From: Clostridia bacterium
GTDB lineage: Bacteria > Bacillota > Clostridia > UMGS1883
NCBI GenBank assembly: GCA_030527235.1
Contig: JAUNBL010000006.1
Span: forward strand, 1-64,000
Direction: 5' to 3'
Length of the DNA: 64,000 bases
Shown one piece after another: positions 18,041 to 27,664 of this stretch. Positions within the stretch are counted from its first letter, which is position 1; each line of letters starts with the position of its first letter. The notes under the pieces were generated by a model, which was not told where the DNA came from, made no database searches, and saw only the letters and a list, made by a program, of their open reading frames with translations. The translations under genes and the position numbers were made by a program.

Positions 18041-19441
18041 CTACTCCGATAAAATTTTAAGCCCCATCCTGAGTATCTCCCGCGCGATGGGCGCGCAAAC
18101 GCTTCCTCCGCCTGAACCGCTGTATTCGCACATCACCGCCACCGCCACCGTGGGGTTTTCATAGGGCGCGTAGCCGATAAACCACGCGTGCTCCTTGTCC
18201 GCCCGCTCGTTCTCGGCGGTACCCGTTTTCCCTGCAACAGCTGTGCCGGAAAGCGCCGCTCTGGCGCCGGTGCCGCTTACCACGCACTCTCGCATAAGCT
18301 CGCCCACCTTGTCCGCCGCTGCGGCGGAACACACGGTAGTGAGCGCCTGCGGTCTGGCTCGATACAGAATCCCGCCCGATGACAGCGTCGCGCTTTCCAC
18401 AAGATACGGCTTCATCATTACTCCCCCGTTCGCTATGCTCTGCGCGATGAGCGCCATATTAAGCGGCGTAACCAAGAGTTTGCCCTGACCGATTCCTACA
18501 CTTGCCATATCCGTCCGGCTCATGGCCGTATCGTAAGGGAAGCGGCTTTTGGAAGTCGAAATATCAAACTCTATTTCGTTACCTATCCAAAAACGTGATA
18601 CCACATCTCTAAGCACGCTTTCCCCAAGCTGTACGCCAAGCGTGGCAAACATCACGTTGGACGACTTTGCGAACCCGGATTTCAGGTCAATGCTTCCGTA
18701 GACATGTTCTCCGCTGTTTTTGAAGTCCTTGCCGTCTATCCTCACCACGCCGGTATCCTCCATCGAAAAATCCGCAAGCCCGTTCTCAGCCGCCGCAGCA
18801 GCAATCACGGTCTTGAACGTACTCCCCGGCGCGTACAGCCCGCTTGTGGCGCGCGCCACAAAAGGCGAATCGTCATCATCGGCAAGGTTCGCCCACTCAT
18901 CGGCCAGCTTGCTCTCATTGGGGTCGAAGGTGGGGTTTGAATACATGCACAAAATCTCTCCGGTCTTCACGCCAATCGCTATAACAGAACCGTTTCGTCC
19001 GCGAAGAAGCGACGCCGCCTTCTTCGTCATCTCATTGTCCGCACTCAGGCGCAGCGTTGCGCCTGTCTGTTTTACATCCGGCGAGAACACCTCGCTCACA
19101 ACATCAGTATATAAAAGCTCCTTATTGTACCGCAGCTCCAGCGCGCTTTTACCGTAATTGCGCGAACTGTAGCCTATAGTATGAGTATACAGACCGCCCT
19201 GAGTGTACTCGCGTACCTGCTTGCCGTCCTCCATAAAGCTTTTTGCAAGTACCGTACCGCTTCGGTCTGTGACAGAGCCGCGAATAACCTTGTCCTCCGC
19301 TTCAAATAAGCGGCGATTATAGCTCGACTGCACCACCTTCGGCGCTTCTGCAAGCGTATAATACGTCAAATACACTGCCAGCGAAAGGAACAGCACGCAT
19401 ATAGCAACCATGAGAGTTATTATTCGGTTATTATATCTCAT
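18041..19441 (-). CDS. Class B penicillin-binding protein (FtsI/PbpA type)
   Basis: A 466-residue peptidoglycan transpeptidase with one N-terminal membrane helix (residues about 8-28) and all three catalytic motifs: STFK (207-210, Ser nucleophile), SSN (261-263) and KTG (406-408). The pedestal contains RGSVTDRSGTVLA, typical of the PBP family. The ATG at 19441 is chosen because GGAGGTG precedes it by nine bases; a GTG four codons earlier is within the Shine-Dalgarno stretch. It overlaps the ftsW/rodA-like gene end by 11 bases. Shorter than many class B PBPs, close to actinobacterial PbpA. It likely works with the adjacent SEDS glycosyltransferase. Confidence 0.95.
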   Translation of the reverse strand: MRYNNRIITLMVAICVLFLSLAVYLTYYTLAEAPKVVQSSYNRRLFEAEDKVIRGSVTDRSGTVLAKSFMEDGKQVREYTQGGLYTHTIGYSSRNYGKSALELRYNKELLYTDVVSEVFSPDVKQTGATLRLSADNEMTKKAASLLRGRNGSVIAIGVKTGEILCMYSNPTFDPNESKLADEWANLADDDDSPFVARATSGLYAPGSTFKTVIAAAAAENGLADFSMEDTGVVRIDGKDFKNSGEHVYGSIDLKSGFAKSSNVMFATLGVQLGESVLRDVVSRFWIGNEIEFDISTSKSRFPYDTAMSRTDMASVGIGQGKLLVTPLNMALIAQSIANGGVMMKPYLVESATLSSGGILYRARPQALTTVCSAAAADKVGELMRECVVSGTGARAALSGTAVAGKTGTAENERADKEHAWFIGYAPYENPTVAVAVMCEYSGSGGGSVCAPIAREILRMGLKILSE

Positions 19442-20690
19442 CTGCAATGTCACCTCCGCGTGAGCTTATGCCCTGTAAAATACCCAGCGCCGCCAGGCTT
19501 GTGACAAGGCTGCTGCCCCCGTAGCTTATAAACGGCAGCGTTATACCCGTTAAGGGAATGAGCTTTATCACTCCGCCGATAATAATAAACGTCTGCAAAC
19601 CGAACATGGCAGAAATACCCATGGCTACAGCCTTATTAAACTCGTTAGTTGTCGAAAGAGCAATCTTAAAGCCCCTGTACACAAGCACAAAGTAGAGCAT
19701 TATTATGGCCAGTCCGCCCAGGACTCCGGTTTCCTCACAAAGCGCCGAAAATATGAAATCGCTGTGAACCTCAGGTATATAATGCGGGCTTCCGCTGCCT
19801 ATGCCGCGCCCCGCAAGACCTCCCTCGCCTATCGCAAAAAGCGACTGTGTAATCTGGTATCCTGTGCCCGAAGGGTCGTCAAACGGGTGCAGCCATGTGG
19901 CTATGCGGGTTTTAATGTGCGGAGTAAGCAAATAACCCGCCGTAATACCTGCTGCCGCTAACGCGGCGTTCGCCAAAAGAAAGCGCTTGTCAAAGCCATA
20001 TACAAGCAAGAATACTATATATATCATAAAGAACAGCGCCGCCTGACCCCAGTCACGCTGGAGCACCAGAAATCCGACATACAGATATGAAACAGCGCTT
20101 GCCGCCGCGATGCGCCCGGTGTGTGTATTGTAAACCGCGCGTAAGTTTTTCCCCTCGTATACCGTGAGCGGCTTTGTAAATACCGCCGCCAGAGTTAACA
20201 CAAACAGGATTCTGATAAGCTCGCTCGGCTGAAACGACACCTCGCCCAGCATAATCCAGTTTTTGGAGCCGTTACGCACTGTACCCGCAAACCTGGTTAC
20301 GACAAAGAGCGCCACCGACAGACCCACGTAAAACGCGCACAGCTTATTCCAAAGCGTTGTGCTGCGGTATACAAGGCACACCGCAAGAAAACACAGCGTG
20401 CCTATCGCAAACCATATCACCTGGCGCGTACCATATTCGCTTTTCAGTCTGAGCAGCATTATTACTCCCATCAGCGAGAGCATGGTCATAATCAAAAATA
20501 TGTATCTGTCGCCAAGCTCAAATCCCCATATGATGCAATACATCAGCGCCGAGACAAAGCATATCGAGCCCAATAGGAGCCATACCGTGGTGTTGAGCGC
20601 ACCTTCTGCAAGGCACAGCAAAAACGCGCCCATTACAGTTATGAAAACAAGATACAAAAGCGGTCGGGCAGTGCGCAGATTGTCTTGCAT
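19431..20690 (-). CDS. SEDS-family peptidoglycan polymerase (FtsW/RodA/SpoVE)
   Basis: A 419-residue membrane protein with about ten to twelve transmembrane helices. Family blocks are NGSKNWIMLGEVSFQPSE, LQRDWGQAALFF (with the essential Asp region), FALGEGG-like SLFAIGEGGLAGRGIGSG, and LPLTGITLPFISYGGSS near the end. SEDS proteins polymerise glycan strands from lipid II and pair with class B PBPs; the neighbouring PBP gene overlaps it by 11 bases. Which process it serves (elongation, division or spore cortex) is not decidable from sequence. Confidence 0.95.
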   Translation of the reverse strand: MQDNLRTARPLLYLVFITVMGAFLLCLAEGALNTTVWLLLGSICFVSALMYCIIWGFELGDRYIFLIMTMLSLMGVIMLLRLKSEYGTRQVIWFAIGTLCFLAVCLVYRSTTLWNKLCAFYVGLSVALFVVTRFAGTVRNGSKNWIMLGEVSFQPSELIRILFVLTLAAVFTKPLTVYEGKNLRAVYNTHTGRIAAASAVSYLYVGFLVLQRDWGQAALFFMIYIVFLLVYGFDKRFLLANAALAAAGITAGYLLTPHIKTRIATWLHPFDDPSGTGYQITQSLFAIGEGGLAGRGIGSGSPHYIPEVHSDFIFSALCEETGVLGGLAIIMLYFVLVYRGFKIALSTTNEFNKAVAMGISAMFGLQTFIIIGGVIKLIPLTGITLPFISYGGSSLVTSLAALGILQGISSRGGDIADEI

Positions 20691-20691
20691 A

Positions 20692-21150
20692 TCACTTTCC
20701 CTCCGCGGCAGCGTTATTCACAAACAGAAAAACCATCTGCCCAAAAGCTACCTTGTCCCCGTCCAAAAGCTCTATCGCATCGCCCTCTATCTTCTCACCG
20801 TTGAGGAGAGTGCCGTTCGTGCTTTTCAAATCTTCCAGGTAGTAGCTGCCATCTTGCTCAAACACTCGACAGTGCTTTAGCGAAAGCGTATCATCTTCAA
20901 TTTTTATGCTGCAGCCCTTGCCGCGCCCTATAATAACGCTGTCCTTCAATTCGTAGCTCTCGGATACGGCAAAAGGAAGCGCGCGGCGTATATTTACCAG
21001 CTTGAGATACGCCCCGTCGGACGCGATAACGGTTTTCTTCTTCGCCATAGCGCGAATGTCAAGAAATATCATCCGTATAATCGCATATATAAACAAGTAC
21101 ACAACGATGACAAAGATATACGTTATACCTTTGGATACAATTTCCTGCAT
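20692..21150 (-). CDS. Membrane-anchored FHA-domain protein
   Basis: A 152-residue protein with an N-terminal membrane helix (about residues 7-30), a basic cytosolic linker (RAMAKKK) and an FHA phosphothreonine-binding domain (about 60-145). Key FHA residues are present: IIGRGKGCSIKI (Gly-Arg), LSLKHCRV (Ser...His) and STNGTLLNG. It precedes the SEDS and PBP genes by one base, an arrangement like fhaB-rodA-pbpA of actinobacteria, where phospho-signalling tunes wall synthesis. No Ser/Thr kinase gene is in the window. AGGAGTGATTGT precedes the ATG. Confidence 0.9.
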   Translation of the reverse strand: MQEIVSKGITYIFVIVVYLFIYAIIRMIFLDIRAMAKKKTVIASDGAYLKLVNIRRALPFAVSESYELKDSVIIGRGKGCSIKIEDDTLSLKHCRVFEQDGSYYLEDLKSTNGTLLNGEKIEGDAIELLDGDKVAFGQMVFLFVNNAAAEGK

Positions 21151-21154
21151 ACAA

Positions 21155-22528
21155 TCACTCCTTCAGCTTCCGCATTTCCCGCCAAATCAGAGCCGCCGTC
21201 ACAAGAATAGCTATAGCGTCGCTCACAGGCGAAGCATACGCCACGCCCATAACTCCAAAGCGCATCGGAAGCAGGATAACAAGCGGAATCAGCAATATCA
21301 CCTGGCGAAGCAGCGACAGAAAAATGGAAATCTTCGCCTTCCCGACCACGGTGAAATAGTTTGCGGAAATAATCTGAAACGCCACCAGCGGCAAAAAGAA
21401 CGAAATAGCTCGCATTGCCTCCACACCAAAACCCATAATCCGCTCGTTTTTCGTAAACACCCCGATACACGCCTGCGGGAAAATCATCACAATCAAAAAC
21501 CCAATCGCGGCAACGGCCATCCCCGCTGCCACTGCCATAAAATAACTGCGGCGTACACGCTTGTAAAGACGCGCCCCGTAATTGTATCCTATAATCGGCT
21601 GAGCGCCCTGGTTTATTCCAAAAATAGGCATCAAAATCATCTGAATAACGCTGTTTATCGCCGTGTACGCACTCTGGGCTCCGCTGCCTCCGACCTCCGC
21701 CGCCTCACCGTAGGTATAAAGGCTGTTGTTAGATATTGTCTGCACCACGCTTGCCGCAAGCTGCAGCAAAAACGGAGACATGCCAATCGCTATCATCTCG
21801 CCGCACAGCCTCTTTTGAAGCTTAAATCTGCGGAGAGAAAGCTGTATCCGGCTTTTCTTGCCCGTCATAAACAAAAGGACCCATATCATGGACACGAATT
21901 GCGAAAATACCGTTGCGGCGGCAGCGCCTCGCACTCCCCAGTCAAAAACAAAAATAAGGAGCGGGTCCAGCGCAGTGTTTATAATCGCGCCTATGAGCAT
22001 AGTTACCATCGCCATTTTCGGCGAGCCTGAGGCGCGTATCGCATGGTTAAGTCCAAAACCCACGAACTGGAAAACCGAACACGACACAATTATTGTCATA
22101 TACTGTATGCCGTACTCAAGCACAGCCGCGTCCTTCGCGCCGAAAAGCGCCAGCAGCGGTTCCATGAAAAGCAGACCCAGACCCGTTACCACGGCGGCAA
22201 ATATAAGCTGCATAACAAGCATGTGCGCAAGCACTTGCTTGGCATCAGTGTATTTGCCCTCGCCCATTTTGAGGGAAACAAGGTTTGAGCCGCCAGTGCC
22301 CACCAGCATAGCGAAGGCCATTAGAATCGAAAAAAACGGGAATGATATACTGAGCGCGGCCAAAGCATCGTCACCCACGCCTTGTCCCACAAAAATGCGG
22401 TCTACCACATTATACAGCGCCTGTACCACCATACCCGTTATCGCAGGAACGGAAAAGCGCCACAGCAGCTTTGAAATTTTTTCCTCACCGAGGAAGCTCG
22501 CCTTTTGTTGAGCCTGTTCCATCTGCAT
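21155..22528 (-). CDS. MATE family efflux transporter
   Basis: A 457-residue membrane protein with twelve transmembrane helices in two homologous halves. The N-terminal half has WRFSVPAITGMVVQALYNVVDR-type sequence, the second half NQGAQPIIGYNYGA and RAISFFLPLVAFQI. Such proteins export drugs or metabolites using a Na+ or H+ gradient; the substrate is unknown. It stands five bases upstream of the FHA gene and has its own consensus promoter (22582-22610), so the FHA-SEDS-PBP cluster may be read from it. Confidence 0.93.
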   Translation of the reverse strand: MQMEQAQQKASFLGEEKISKLLWRFSVPAITGMVVQALYNVVDRIFVGQGVGDDALAALSISFPFFSILMAFAMLVGTGGSNLVSLKMGEGKYTDAKQVLAHMLVMQLIFAAVVTGLGLLFMEPLLALFGAKDAAVLEYGIQYMTIIVSCSVFQFVGFGLNHAIRASGSPKMAMVTMLIGAIINTALDPLLIFVFDWGVRGAAAATVFSQFVSMIWVLLFMTGKKSRIQLSLRRFKLQKRLCGEMIAIGMSPFLLQLAASVVQTISNNSLYTYGEAAEVGGSGAQSAYTAINSVIQMILMPIFGINQGAQPIIGYNYGARLYKRVRRSYFMAVAAGMAVAAIGFLIVMIFPQACIGVFTKNERIMGFGVEAMRAISFFLPLVAFQIISANYFTVVGKAKISIFLSLLRQVILLIPLVILLPMRFGVMGVAYASPVSDAIAILVTAALIWREMRKLKE

Positions 22529-22581
22529 ACTACTCCATTCGACATTAAGCTTAATGTATCTTATGTTTTTATATTATGTAT

Positions 22582-22610
22582 ATTATATACCCTTTTATAT
22601 AGAATGTCAA
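22582..22610 (-). promoter_or_regulatory. Consensus promoter of the MATE gene
   Basis: On the minus strand TTGACA, a 17-base spacer and TATAAT, a perfect housekeeping consensus, about 55 bases upstream of the MATE start. Confidence 0.85.
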
Positions 22611-22628
22611 AACTTTTAACAATTTTTG

Positions 22629-22657
22629 TGGACAATCCGCACCGCTTGTGCTATACT
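22629..22657 (+). promoter_or_regulatory. Promoter of valS
   Basis: TGGACA, 17-base spacer, TATACT. The predicted leader of about 30 bases is too short for a T-box, so valS does not appear to be controlled by tRNA-sensing attenuation. Confidence 0.75.
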
Positions 22658-22691
22658 TAATAATCAATGTAACTCTACGGAGGTGTTTCCC

Positions 22692-25304
22692 TTGAAAAAC
22701 TTAGAAAAAACCTACGAGCCTCGGAGCGTGGAAAAGCGCCTTTATAAAAAATGGGAGGAAGGCGGCTATTTTCATGCCGAGGTTGACACGTCAAAGCAGC
22801 CCTACGCAGTCGTCATTCCTCCGCCCAATGTAACGGGGCAGCTTCATATGGGTCACGCGCTGGACGAAACGCTGCAGGATATTCTGATACGGTTTCGCCG
22901 TATGCAGGGTTTTAACGCGCTGTGGCTACCCGGCACTGACCACGCAGGCATCGCCACACAAATTCGCGTGGAGCAGGCTCTGCGAGAGGAGGGACTGACG
23001 CGTTTTGATTTGGGCCGCGAGAAGTTCCTTGAGCGCGTTTGGGATTGGAAGGAAAAGTACGGCGGCAGAATCATAGAGCAGCTGAAAGCCATCGGCTCTT
23101 CATGCGACTGGGACCGCACCCGTTTCACGATGGACGAAGGATGCAGCCACGCCGTACGCGAGGTGTTTGTCAACCTCTACGACAAGGGGCTTATCTACCG
23201 CGGCTACCGCATCATAAACTGGTGCCCGCGCTGCCTTACCGCTCTTTCTGACGCGGAGGTAGAGTACGAGGAGCACACGGGTCATTTTTGGCATATAAAA
23301 TACCCTGTTAAAAATTCTCACGAGTATATCGTTATCGCAACAACGCGTCCCGAAACGCTTCTGGGCGATACTGCCGTTGCTGTACACCCCGATGATACGC
23401 GTTACGCGCACCTTTTGGGGAAAACGCTTGTTCTTCCGCTGGTCAACCGCGAGATACCCGTTATAGCGGACGAATACGTGGACAAGGAGTTTGGCACGGG
23501 CGCAGTGAAAATCACTCCCGCGCACGACCCCAACGACTTCGAGGTGGGCAAACGCCACAATCTTGAATGCATAAAGATTATGGACTCCGAAGCCCGTATC
23601 AATGCGGCCGGAGGCGCCTATGAAGGGCTTGACAGATACGAGGCGCGCAAAAAAATCGTTGAGGACCTGGAAAAACTCTCCCTGCTGCTTAAAGTCGAGG
23701 AGCACAAGCACAACGTAGGCGAATGCCACCGCTGCCATACTGTAGTAGAGCCCACGGCGTCCGACCAATGGTTTGTCAAAATGGAGCCGCTTGCAAAAGA
23801 GGCCATCCGCGTTGTCGAGGACGGCGAAATAAAATTTGTCCCCGAACGGTTTTCAAAAATATACCTCAACTGGATGAACAACGTGCATGACTGGTGCATT
23901 TCACGCCAACTGTGGTGGGGGCACCGAATCCCCGCGTTTTACTGCGATAGCTGCGGCGAGATGACCGTCTCAAAAACGGATATAACTGCTTGTCCCGGCT
24001 GCGGCGCTAAGGTGCGCCAGGAGGAGGATGTGCTTGACACATGGTTTTCCTCTGCGCTGTGGCCCTTTTCCACGCTGGGTTTTCCCGAAAAAACGCCTGA
24101 GCTGGACTATTTCTACCCCACGGCCACACTCGTCACAGGCTATGACATCATCTTTTTCTGGGTAGCGCGTATGATATTCTCCGGCATGGAGCATATGGGT
24201 AAAATACCCTTTAAGCACGTATTTATTCATGGGCTCGTGCGTGATTCGCAGGGGCGGAAAATGTCAAAGTCGCTCGGCAACGGGATTGACCCGATAGAAA
24301 TTATAGACAAATACGGGGCGGACGCTATGCGCTTTACGCTTGCCACAAACAATTCGCCCGGCAACGACATGCGCTTTTCCGACGAGCGCGTAGAGGCGAG
24401 CCGCAACTTTGCCAACAAGGTGTGGAACGCTTCCCGCTTTGTGCTTATGAATCTTCAGGTGGAAAAATGCGAGCTGCCCTGCAATCCGCGCCTTGAGGAC
24501 AAATGGATTTTGTCTCGTCTTAACAACACCGTTAAAGCCGTGACCGAAAATCTTGAACGCTTTGAGCTCGGCATTGCCCTTGGAAAGCTCTACGACTTTA
24601 TCTGGGACGAATTCTGCGACTGGTATATAGAGCTTGTAAAGCCGCGTCTTTACGGTGAAGATGAGAGCAGCAAGGCGGACGCGCAGAGGACTCTGGTTTA
24701 TGTGCTTGCAAATACCATGAAGCTTTTGCACCCGTTTATGCCCTTTATTACCGAAGAGATATACTGCGCGCTTCCCACAGGCGATGAGACTGTAATGACA
24801 GCGGCATGGCCTGTCTACACGAAAGAGCTTTCCTATCCGCAGGAGGAGCGCGAAATGCGCACAATCTCGAATGCGATAAGCGCAGTGAGGAACCGCCGCG
24901 CCGAGATGAACGTCGCCCCCTCCCGCCGCGCCGATATGTATATAGTAACAAACGAAAGCTCAGTTTTTGAAAAAGGCGCCGTGTTCTTTGAGAAGCTGGC
25001 CGGCGCGGAGCGCGTTATTATCCAAAGCGAGGAAGCTTTGCACGAAGGCTGCGTATGCGTTGTAGTGGAGGGCGCAAAAATATTTATCCCTCTCTCCGAC
25101 CTCATAGATGTCGCAGCAGAACGCGAAAGACTTACAAAGGAGAAGGAGCGCCTTGAGAGCGAGATAGCGCGGGTGGACCAAAAGCTATCGAACGACGGCT
25201 TTGTTTCCAAAGCTCCTGAAAAGGTAATTGCCGCAGAACGTGAAAAGGCCGAAAAATACCGTGAAATGTATAAAAAAGTATTAGAGTCAATCGAAAAGCT
25301 GTAA
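22692..25304 (+). CDS. valS: Valine-tRNA ligase
   Basis: An 870-residue class I aminoacyl-tRNA synthetase charging tRNA-Val. [15 protein letters not shown] carries the HIGH signature; [11 protein letters not shown] is the KMSKS loop; the editing domain includes [18 protein letters not shown] and [15 protein letters not shown]. The C-terminal coiled coil ([19 protein letters not shown] to the end) is the ValRS tRNA arm. The start is a TTG at 22692, six bases after GGAGGTG; an upstream in-frame ATG would lie in the promoter. It ends at a strong terminator. Confidence 0.98.
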   Translation: MKNLEKTYEPRSVEKRLYKKWEEGGYFHAEVDTSKQPYAVVIPPPNVTGQLHMGHALDETLQDILIRFRRMQGFNALWLPGTDHAGIATQIRVEQALREEGLTRFDLGREKFLERVWDWKEKYGGRIIEQLKAIGSSCDWDRTRFTMDEGCSHAVREVFVNLYDKGLIYRGYRIINWCPRCLTALSDAEVEYEEHTGHFWHIKYPVKNSHEYIVIATTRPETLLGDTAVAVHPDDTRYAHLLGKTLVLPLVNREIPVIADEYVDKEFGTGAVKITPAHDPNDFEVGKRHNLECIKIMDSEARINAAGGAYEGLDRYEARKKIVEDLEKLSLLLKVEEHKHNVGECHRCHTVVEPTASDQWFVKMEPLAKEAIRVVEDGEIKFVPERFSKIYLNWMNNVHDWCISRQLWWGHRIPAFYCDSCGEMTVSKTDITACPGCGAKVRQEEDVLDTWFSSALWPFSTLGFPEKTPELDYFYPTATLVTGYDIIFFWVARMIFSGMEHMGKIPFKHVFIHGLVRDSQGRKMSKSLGNGIDPIEIIDKYGADAMRFTLATNNSPGNDMRFSDERVEASRNFANKVWNASRFVLMNLQVEKCELPCNPRLEDKWILSRLNNTVKAVTENLERFELGIALGKLYDFIWDEFCDWYIELVKPRLYGEDESSKADAQRTLVYVLANTMKLLHPFMPFITEEIYCALPTGDETVMTAAWPVYTKELSYPQEEREMRTISNAISAVRNRRAEMNVAPSRRADMYIVTNESSVFEKGAVFFEKLAGAERVIIQSEEALHEGCVCVVVEGAKIFIPLSDLIDVAAERERLTKEKERLESEIARVDQKLSNDGFVSKAPEKVIAAEREKAEKYREMYKKVLESIEKL

Positions 25305-25308
25305 TTAA

Positions 25309-25346
25309 ATACGCAGACTCCAAAATCGGAGTCTGCGTATTTTAAT
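25309..25346 (+). terminator. Terminator after valS
   Basis: A perfect 13-base stem (25309-25321 with 25328-25340) and a six-base loop, followed by TTTAATG, directly after the valS stop. Confidence 0.9.
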
Positions 25347-25426
25347 GTCACAAAAGAGCAACAATGTGGCACGCGTATACCATTGACTGATATTTCCGCC
25401 GTATTGTATAATGGGCTTAAGGAGGA

Positions 25427-27448
25427 ATGAACATGAAATGTTTACTGGCGCTGTTTTCACTTGCCGCCATGCTCTTTGCTTCGTACTGCGCATCCGCACA
25501 GGACGCACAGTTTGTGCATCCCGGCCTTTTGCACACAGAGGAGGACTTGGCTCGCATTCGTGAAAAGCTTGCGGCCGGAGAGGAGCCTTACGTCAGCGGC
25601 TGGAAGAAGCTTGAAGAAAGCAGTTTTTCTCAGGCGGGCCAGGGCAATCGTGCCACTGAAACCATTGTCCGCGGCGGCAACGGTTCCAACTACTCACTGC
25701 TCTATACGGACATTGCAAAAGCGTACCAGTGCGCGCTGCGCTGGAAGATAACGGGCAGCGTTGCGCACGCAGATACAGCGCGCGATATTCTTAACGCGTG
25801 GTCCGCTACGCTCAAAGCGATTTCCGGAAATGCCGACCGCTTTCTTGCTGCGGGCATATATGGCTATGAATTGGCGTGCGCTGCGGAGCTGATGCGCGAT
25901 TACGAGGGCTTTGAGCTTGAGCGTATGCAAAATATGATGCTTGAGGTTTTTTACAAGCCGCTTTCGGAGCGTTTCTTAATATCAAATGAATTTGGCAGCG
26001 ACCACAACGACGCTTACATCACAAACTACTGGGCCAACTGGGATTTATGCAACATGGCGTGCGCTGTGGCTGTCGGCGTTCTTTGCGACAGGCGCGATAT
26101 ATACGATATCGGCGTAGAGTATTTCAAGCACGGCGCGGGCAACGGCTCTATTTATAATGCCATTCCCTACCTATATCCCGGCTCGCTGGCGCAGTGGCAG
26201 GAATCCGGCCGCGACCAGGGACATGCGCAGCTCGGAATAGGCCTTATGGCGGCCACCTGCGAAATGGCGTGGAATCAGGGAGACGACCTTTACGGATGGG
26301 CAAACAACCGCTTTATGTACGCCGCCGAATACGTGGCCCGTTACAACAACGGCAAGGACGTGCCGTTTGTAACATACGACTGGGGGAGCGGACAAAAGGG
26401 GGATTGGCAGTACCAGGAATCCGTCTCGTCCATCACGCGGGGCGAATCACGTCCGATTTGGGAAATGATTTATAACCACTATGCAAACCGCCGCGGCATG
26501 AATGTTCCGAGCATAAAAGAGCGCGCCGAAAAAGGCCGTCCGGAGGGCGGGGCCGGAGGTCACGCCACAACTTTTGACCAGGTGGGCTTCGGAACGCTTT
26601 TGTACACCAGGGACAGTGAAATTGTTTCCACCGCGTCACTTCCCGATGGCAACATACAAGAGGGTACATATAAAATCCGCTTGAAAAGCGGCGGCAAATT
26701 TCTCGCTGTGAAAGACAGCGCTCTGATTGTTTCAGACACCGCCGCGGAATGGGTAGTTGCCCATCTTGGCGGAGGACAGTACGCCATCAGCGATAAAGCA
26801 AGCTCGCTTGTACTCGGCGTCAAAGACTACTCTTTTGATAACGGCGCAGCGGTAATCTTAGACGGCTACAGAGCGTCTGAAAGTCAAAAGTGGGCGTTCA
26901 TTCCCGTTGAGGACGGCTTTTATAGAATTACCGCCGTACACAATAACAAAGTTCTTGATTTCGCCGCCGCCCAAGACGCGCTCGTACAGTGGCGTTATCT
27001 GCTCGGCGAAAACCAAAAATGGTCGCTCGAAGCTGTGAAACTTTTTGACGCAGATACTCCCGTGAATGCGGACGCGCAAAAAATTTACGTCACCTTGAAC
27101 GGAATTCCGATTGAGTCAAACGCCGAGCCTTTTATCCAAAATGACAGGACCATGATTCCCATGCGCGCCATATTTGAAGCGCTCGGCGCCATTGTCGAAT
27201 GGGACGGGGAAACGCGCTCCATATCATGCATACGAAAAGATACGTTTCTTGACCTTAGGATTGACTGCGATACCGCGTATCTCAACGATGAGGCGGTTGC
27301 GCTTGATTCGCCGCCCATACTTGTAAACGACCGCACTTTTGTTCCGCTTAGATTTGTCGCGCAATCGCTTGGAGCTACGGTTTCCTGGAACGAAGCGACG
27401 CGGACAGCGGAAATCCTGACAAACGATATAGCCGAACTCAATAACTGA
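25427..27448 (+). CDS. Secreted alginate-lyase-domain polysaccharide lyase with beta-trefoil and copper-amine-oxidase N-like domains
   Basis: A 673-residue secreted protein. Signal peptide 1-24 (cleavage near ASA). Residues about 26-410 form an alpha-helical toroid of the alginate_lyase type: HPGLLHTEEDLARIREKL at the start, ANWDLCNMACAVAVGVLC and QESGRDQGHAQLGIG, the last carrying the Arg and His expected at the active site. Members of this fold act on uronate polymers such as alginate or glucuronan (PL5, PL38 and relatives); the actual substrate is open. Residues about 415-545 are a ricin-type beta-trefoil-like module, and 550-665 two copper-amine-oxidase-N repeats (RTMIPMRAIFEALGAIVEWD and RTFVPLRFVAQSLGATVSW), which in Firmicutes secreted proteins are wall-associated rather than catalytic. 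Single gene between two terminators. Confidence 0.85.
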   Translation: MNMKCLLALFSLAAMLFASYCASAQDAQFVHPGLLHTEEDLARIREKLAAGEEPYVSGWKKLEESSFSQAGQGNRATETIVRGGNGSNYSLLYTDIAKAYQCALRWKITGSVAHADTARDILNAWSATLKAISGNADRFLAAGIYGYELACAAELMRDYEGFELERMQNMMLEVFYKPLSERFLISNEFGSDHNDAYITNYWANWDLCNMACAVAVGVLCDRRDIYDIGVEYFKHGAGNGSIYNAIPYLYPGSLAQWQESGRDQGHAQLGIGLMAATCEMAWNQGDDLYGWANNRFMYAAEYVARYNNGKDVPFVTYDWGSGQKGDWQYQESVSSITRGESRPIWEMIYNHYANRRGMNVPSIKERAEKGRPEGGAGGHATTFDQVGFGTLLYTRDSEIVSTASLPDGNIQEGTYKIRLKSGGKFLAVKDSALIVSDTAAEWVVAHLGGGQYAISDKASSLVLGVKDYSFDNGAAVILDGYRASESQKWAFIPVEDGFYRITAVHNNKVLDFAAAQDALVQWRYLLGENQKWSLEAVKLFDADTPVNADAQKIYVTLNGIPIESNAEPFIQNDRTMIPMRAIFEALGAIVEWDGETRSISCIRKDTFLDLRIDCDTAYLNDEAVALDSPPILVNDRTFVPLRFVAQSLGATVSWNEATRTAEILTNDIAELNN

Positions 27449-27464
27449 TAATAGAAAATTTTTC

Positions 27465-27502
27465 AAAAAACTTTATGGCGAAAAAATGCCGTAAAGTTTT
27501 TT
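27465..27502 (+). terminator. Terminator after the polysaccharide lyase
   Basis: A 15-base stem with one G-T/A-G mismatch (27465-27479 with 27488-27502) whose right arm ends in a T-tract. It is symmetric enough to stop transcription both ways. Confidence 0.85.
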
Positions 27503-27518
27503 ATATTATTTTCTTTTC

Positions 27519-27529
27519 GGGTAATACTA
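27519..27529 (+). promoter_or_regulatory. Possible forespore sigma (SigF/SigG) -10 element for the spoVA genes
   Basis: GGGTAATACTA resembles the SigF/SigG -10 consensus and sits about 20 bases before the first gene of the spoVA group. The expected -35 element is weak, so this is a candidate only. Confidence 0.3.
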
Positions 27530-27550
27530 CTTTTGAAAGGACTGATTGAG

Positions 27551-27664
27551 ATGAAAAAACAGCTTGCCATATTCGCACTGCTCTTGGTTTTTGTATCTCT
27601 TATCGGGCTGCGTGTCTTTGCCTGCGGTATTGCCGGCGAAAGCGCGGCGGCAATGTTTATATGA
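27551..27664 (+). CDS. 37-residue hydrophobic peptide, coupled to spoVAC
   Basis: A short gene encoding a peptide with a lysine-containing start, a hydrophobic core of about 18 residues (LAIFALLLVFVSLIGLRVF) and a short polar end: a signal-peptide or single-membrane-segment shape. Its TGA overlaps the spoVAC ATG (ATGA at 27661-27664), and spoVAC has no ribosome binding site of its own, so translational coupling is likely. AAAGGA lies about 10 bases upstream of its ATG. Function unknown; it could be only a leader for coupling. Confidence 0.6.
   Translation: MKKQLAIFALLLVFVSLIGLRVFACGIAGESAAAMFI

Noticed and set aside
21002-22030. 342-codon open frame on the plus strand
   Set aside because: Antisense to the FHA and MATE genes; very rich in His and Arg, no domain seen.
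22529-22691. T-box leader for valS
   Set aside because: The promoter at 22629-22657 leaves only about 30 bases of leader, too short for a T-box, and no T-box sequence is seen.
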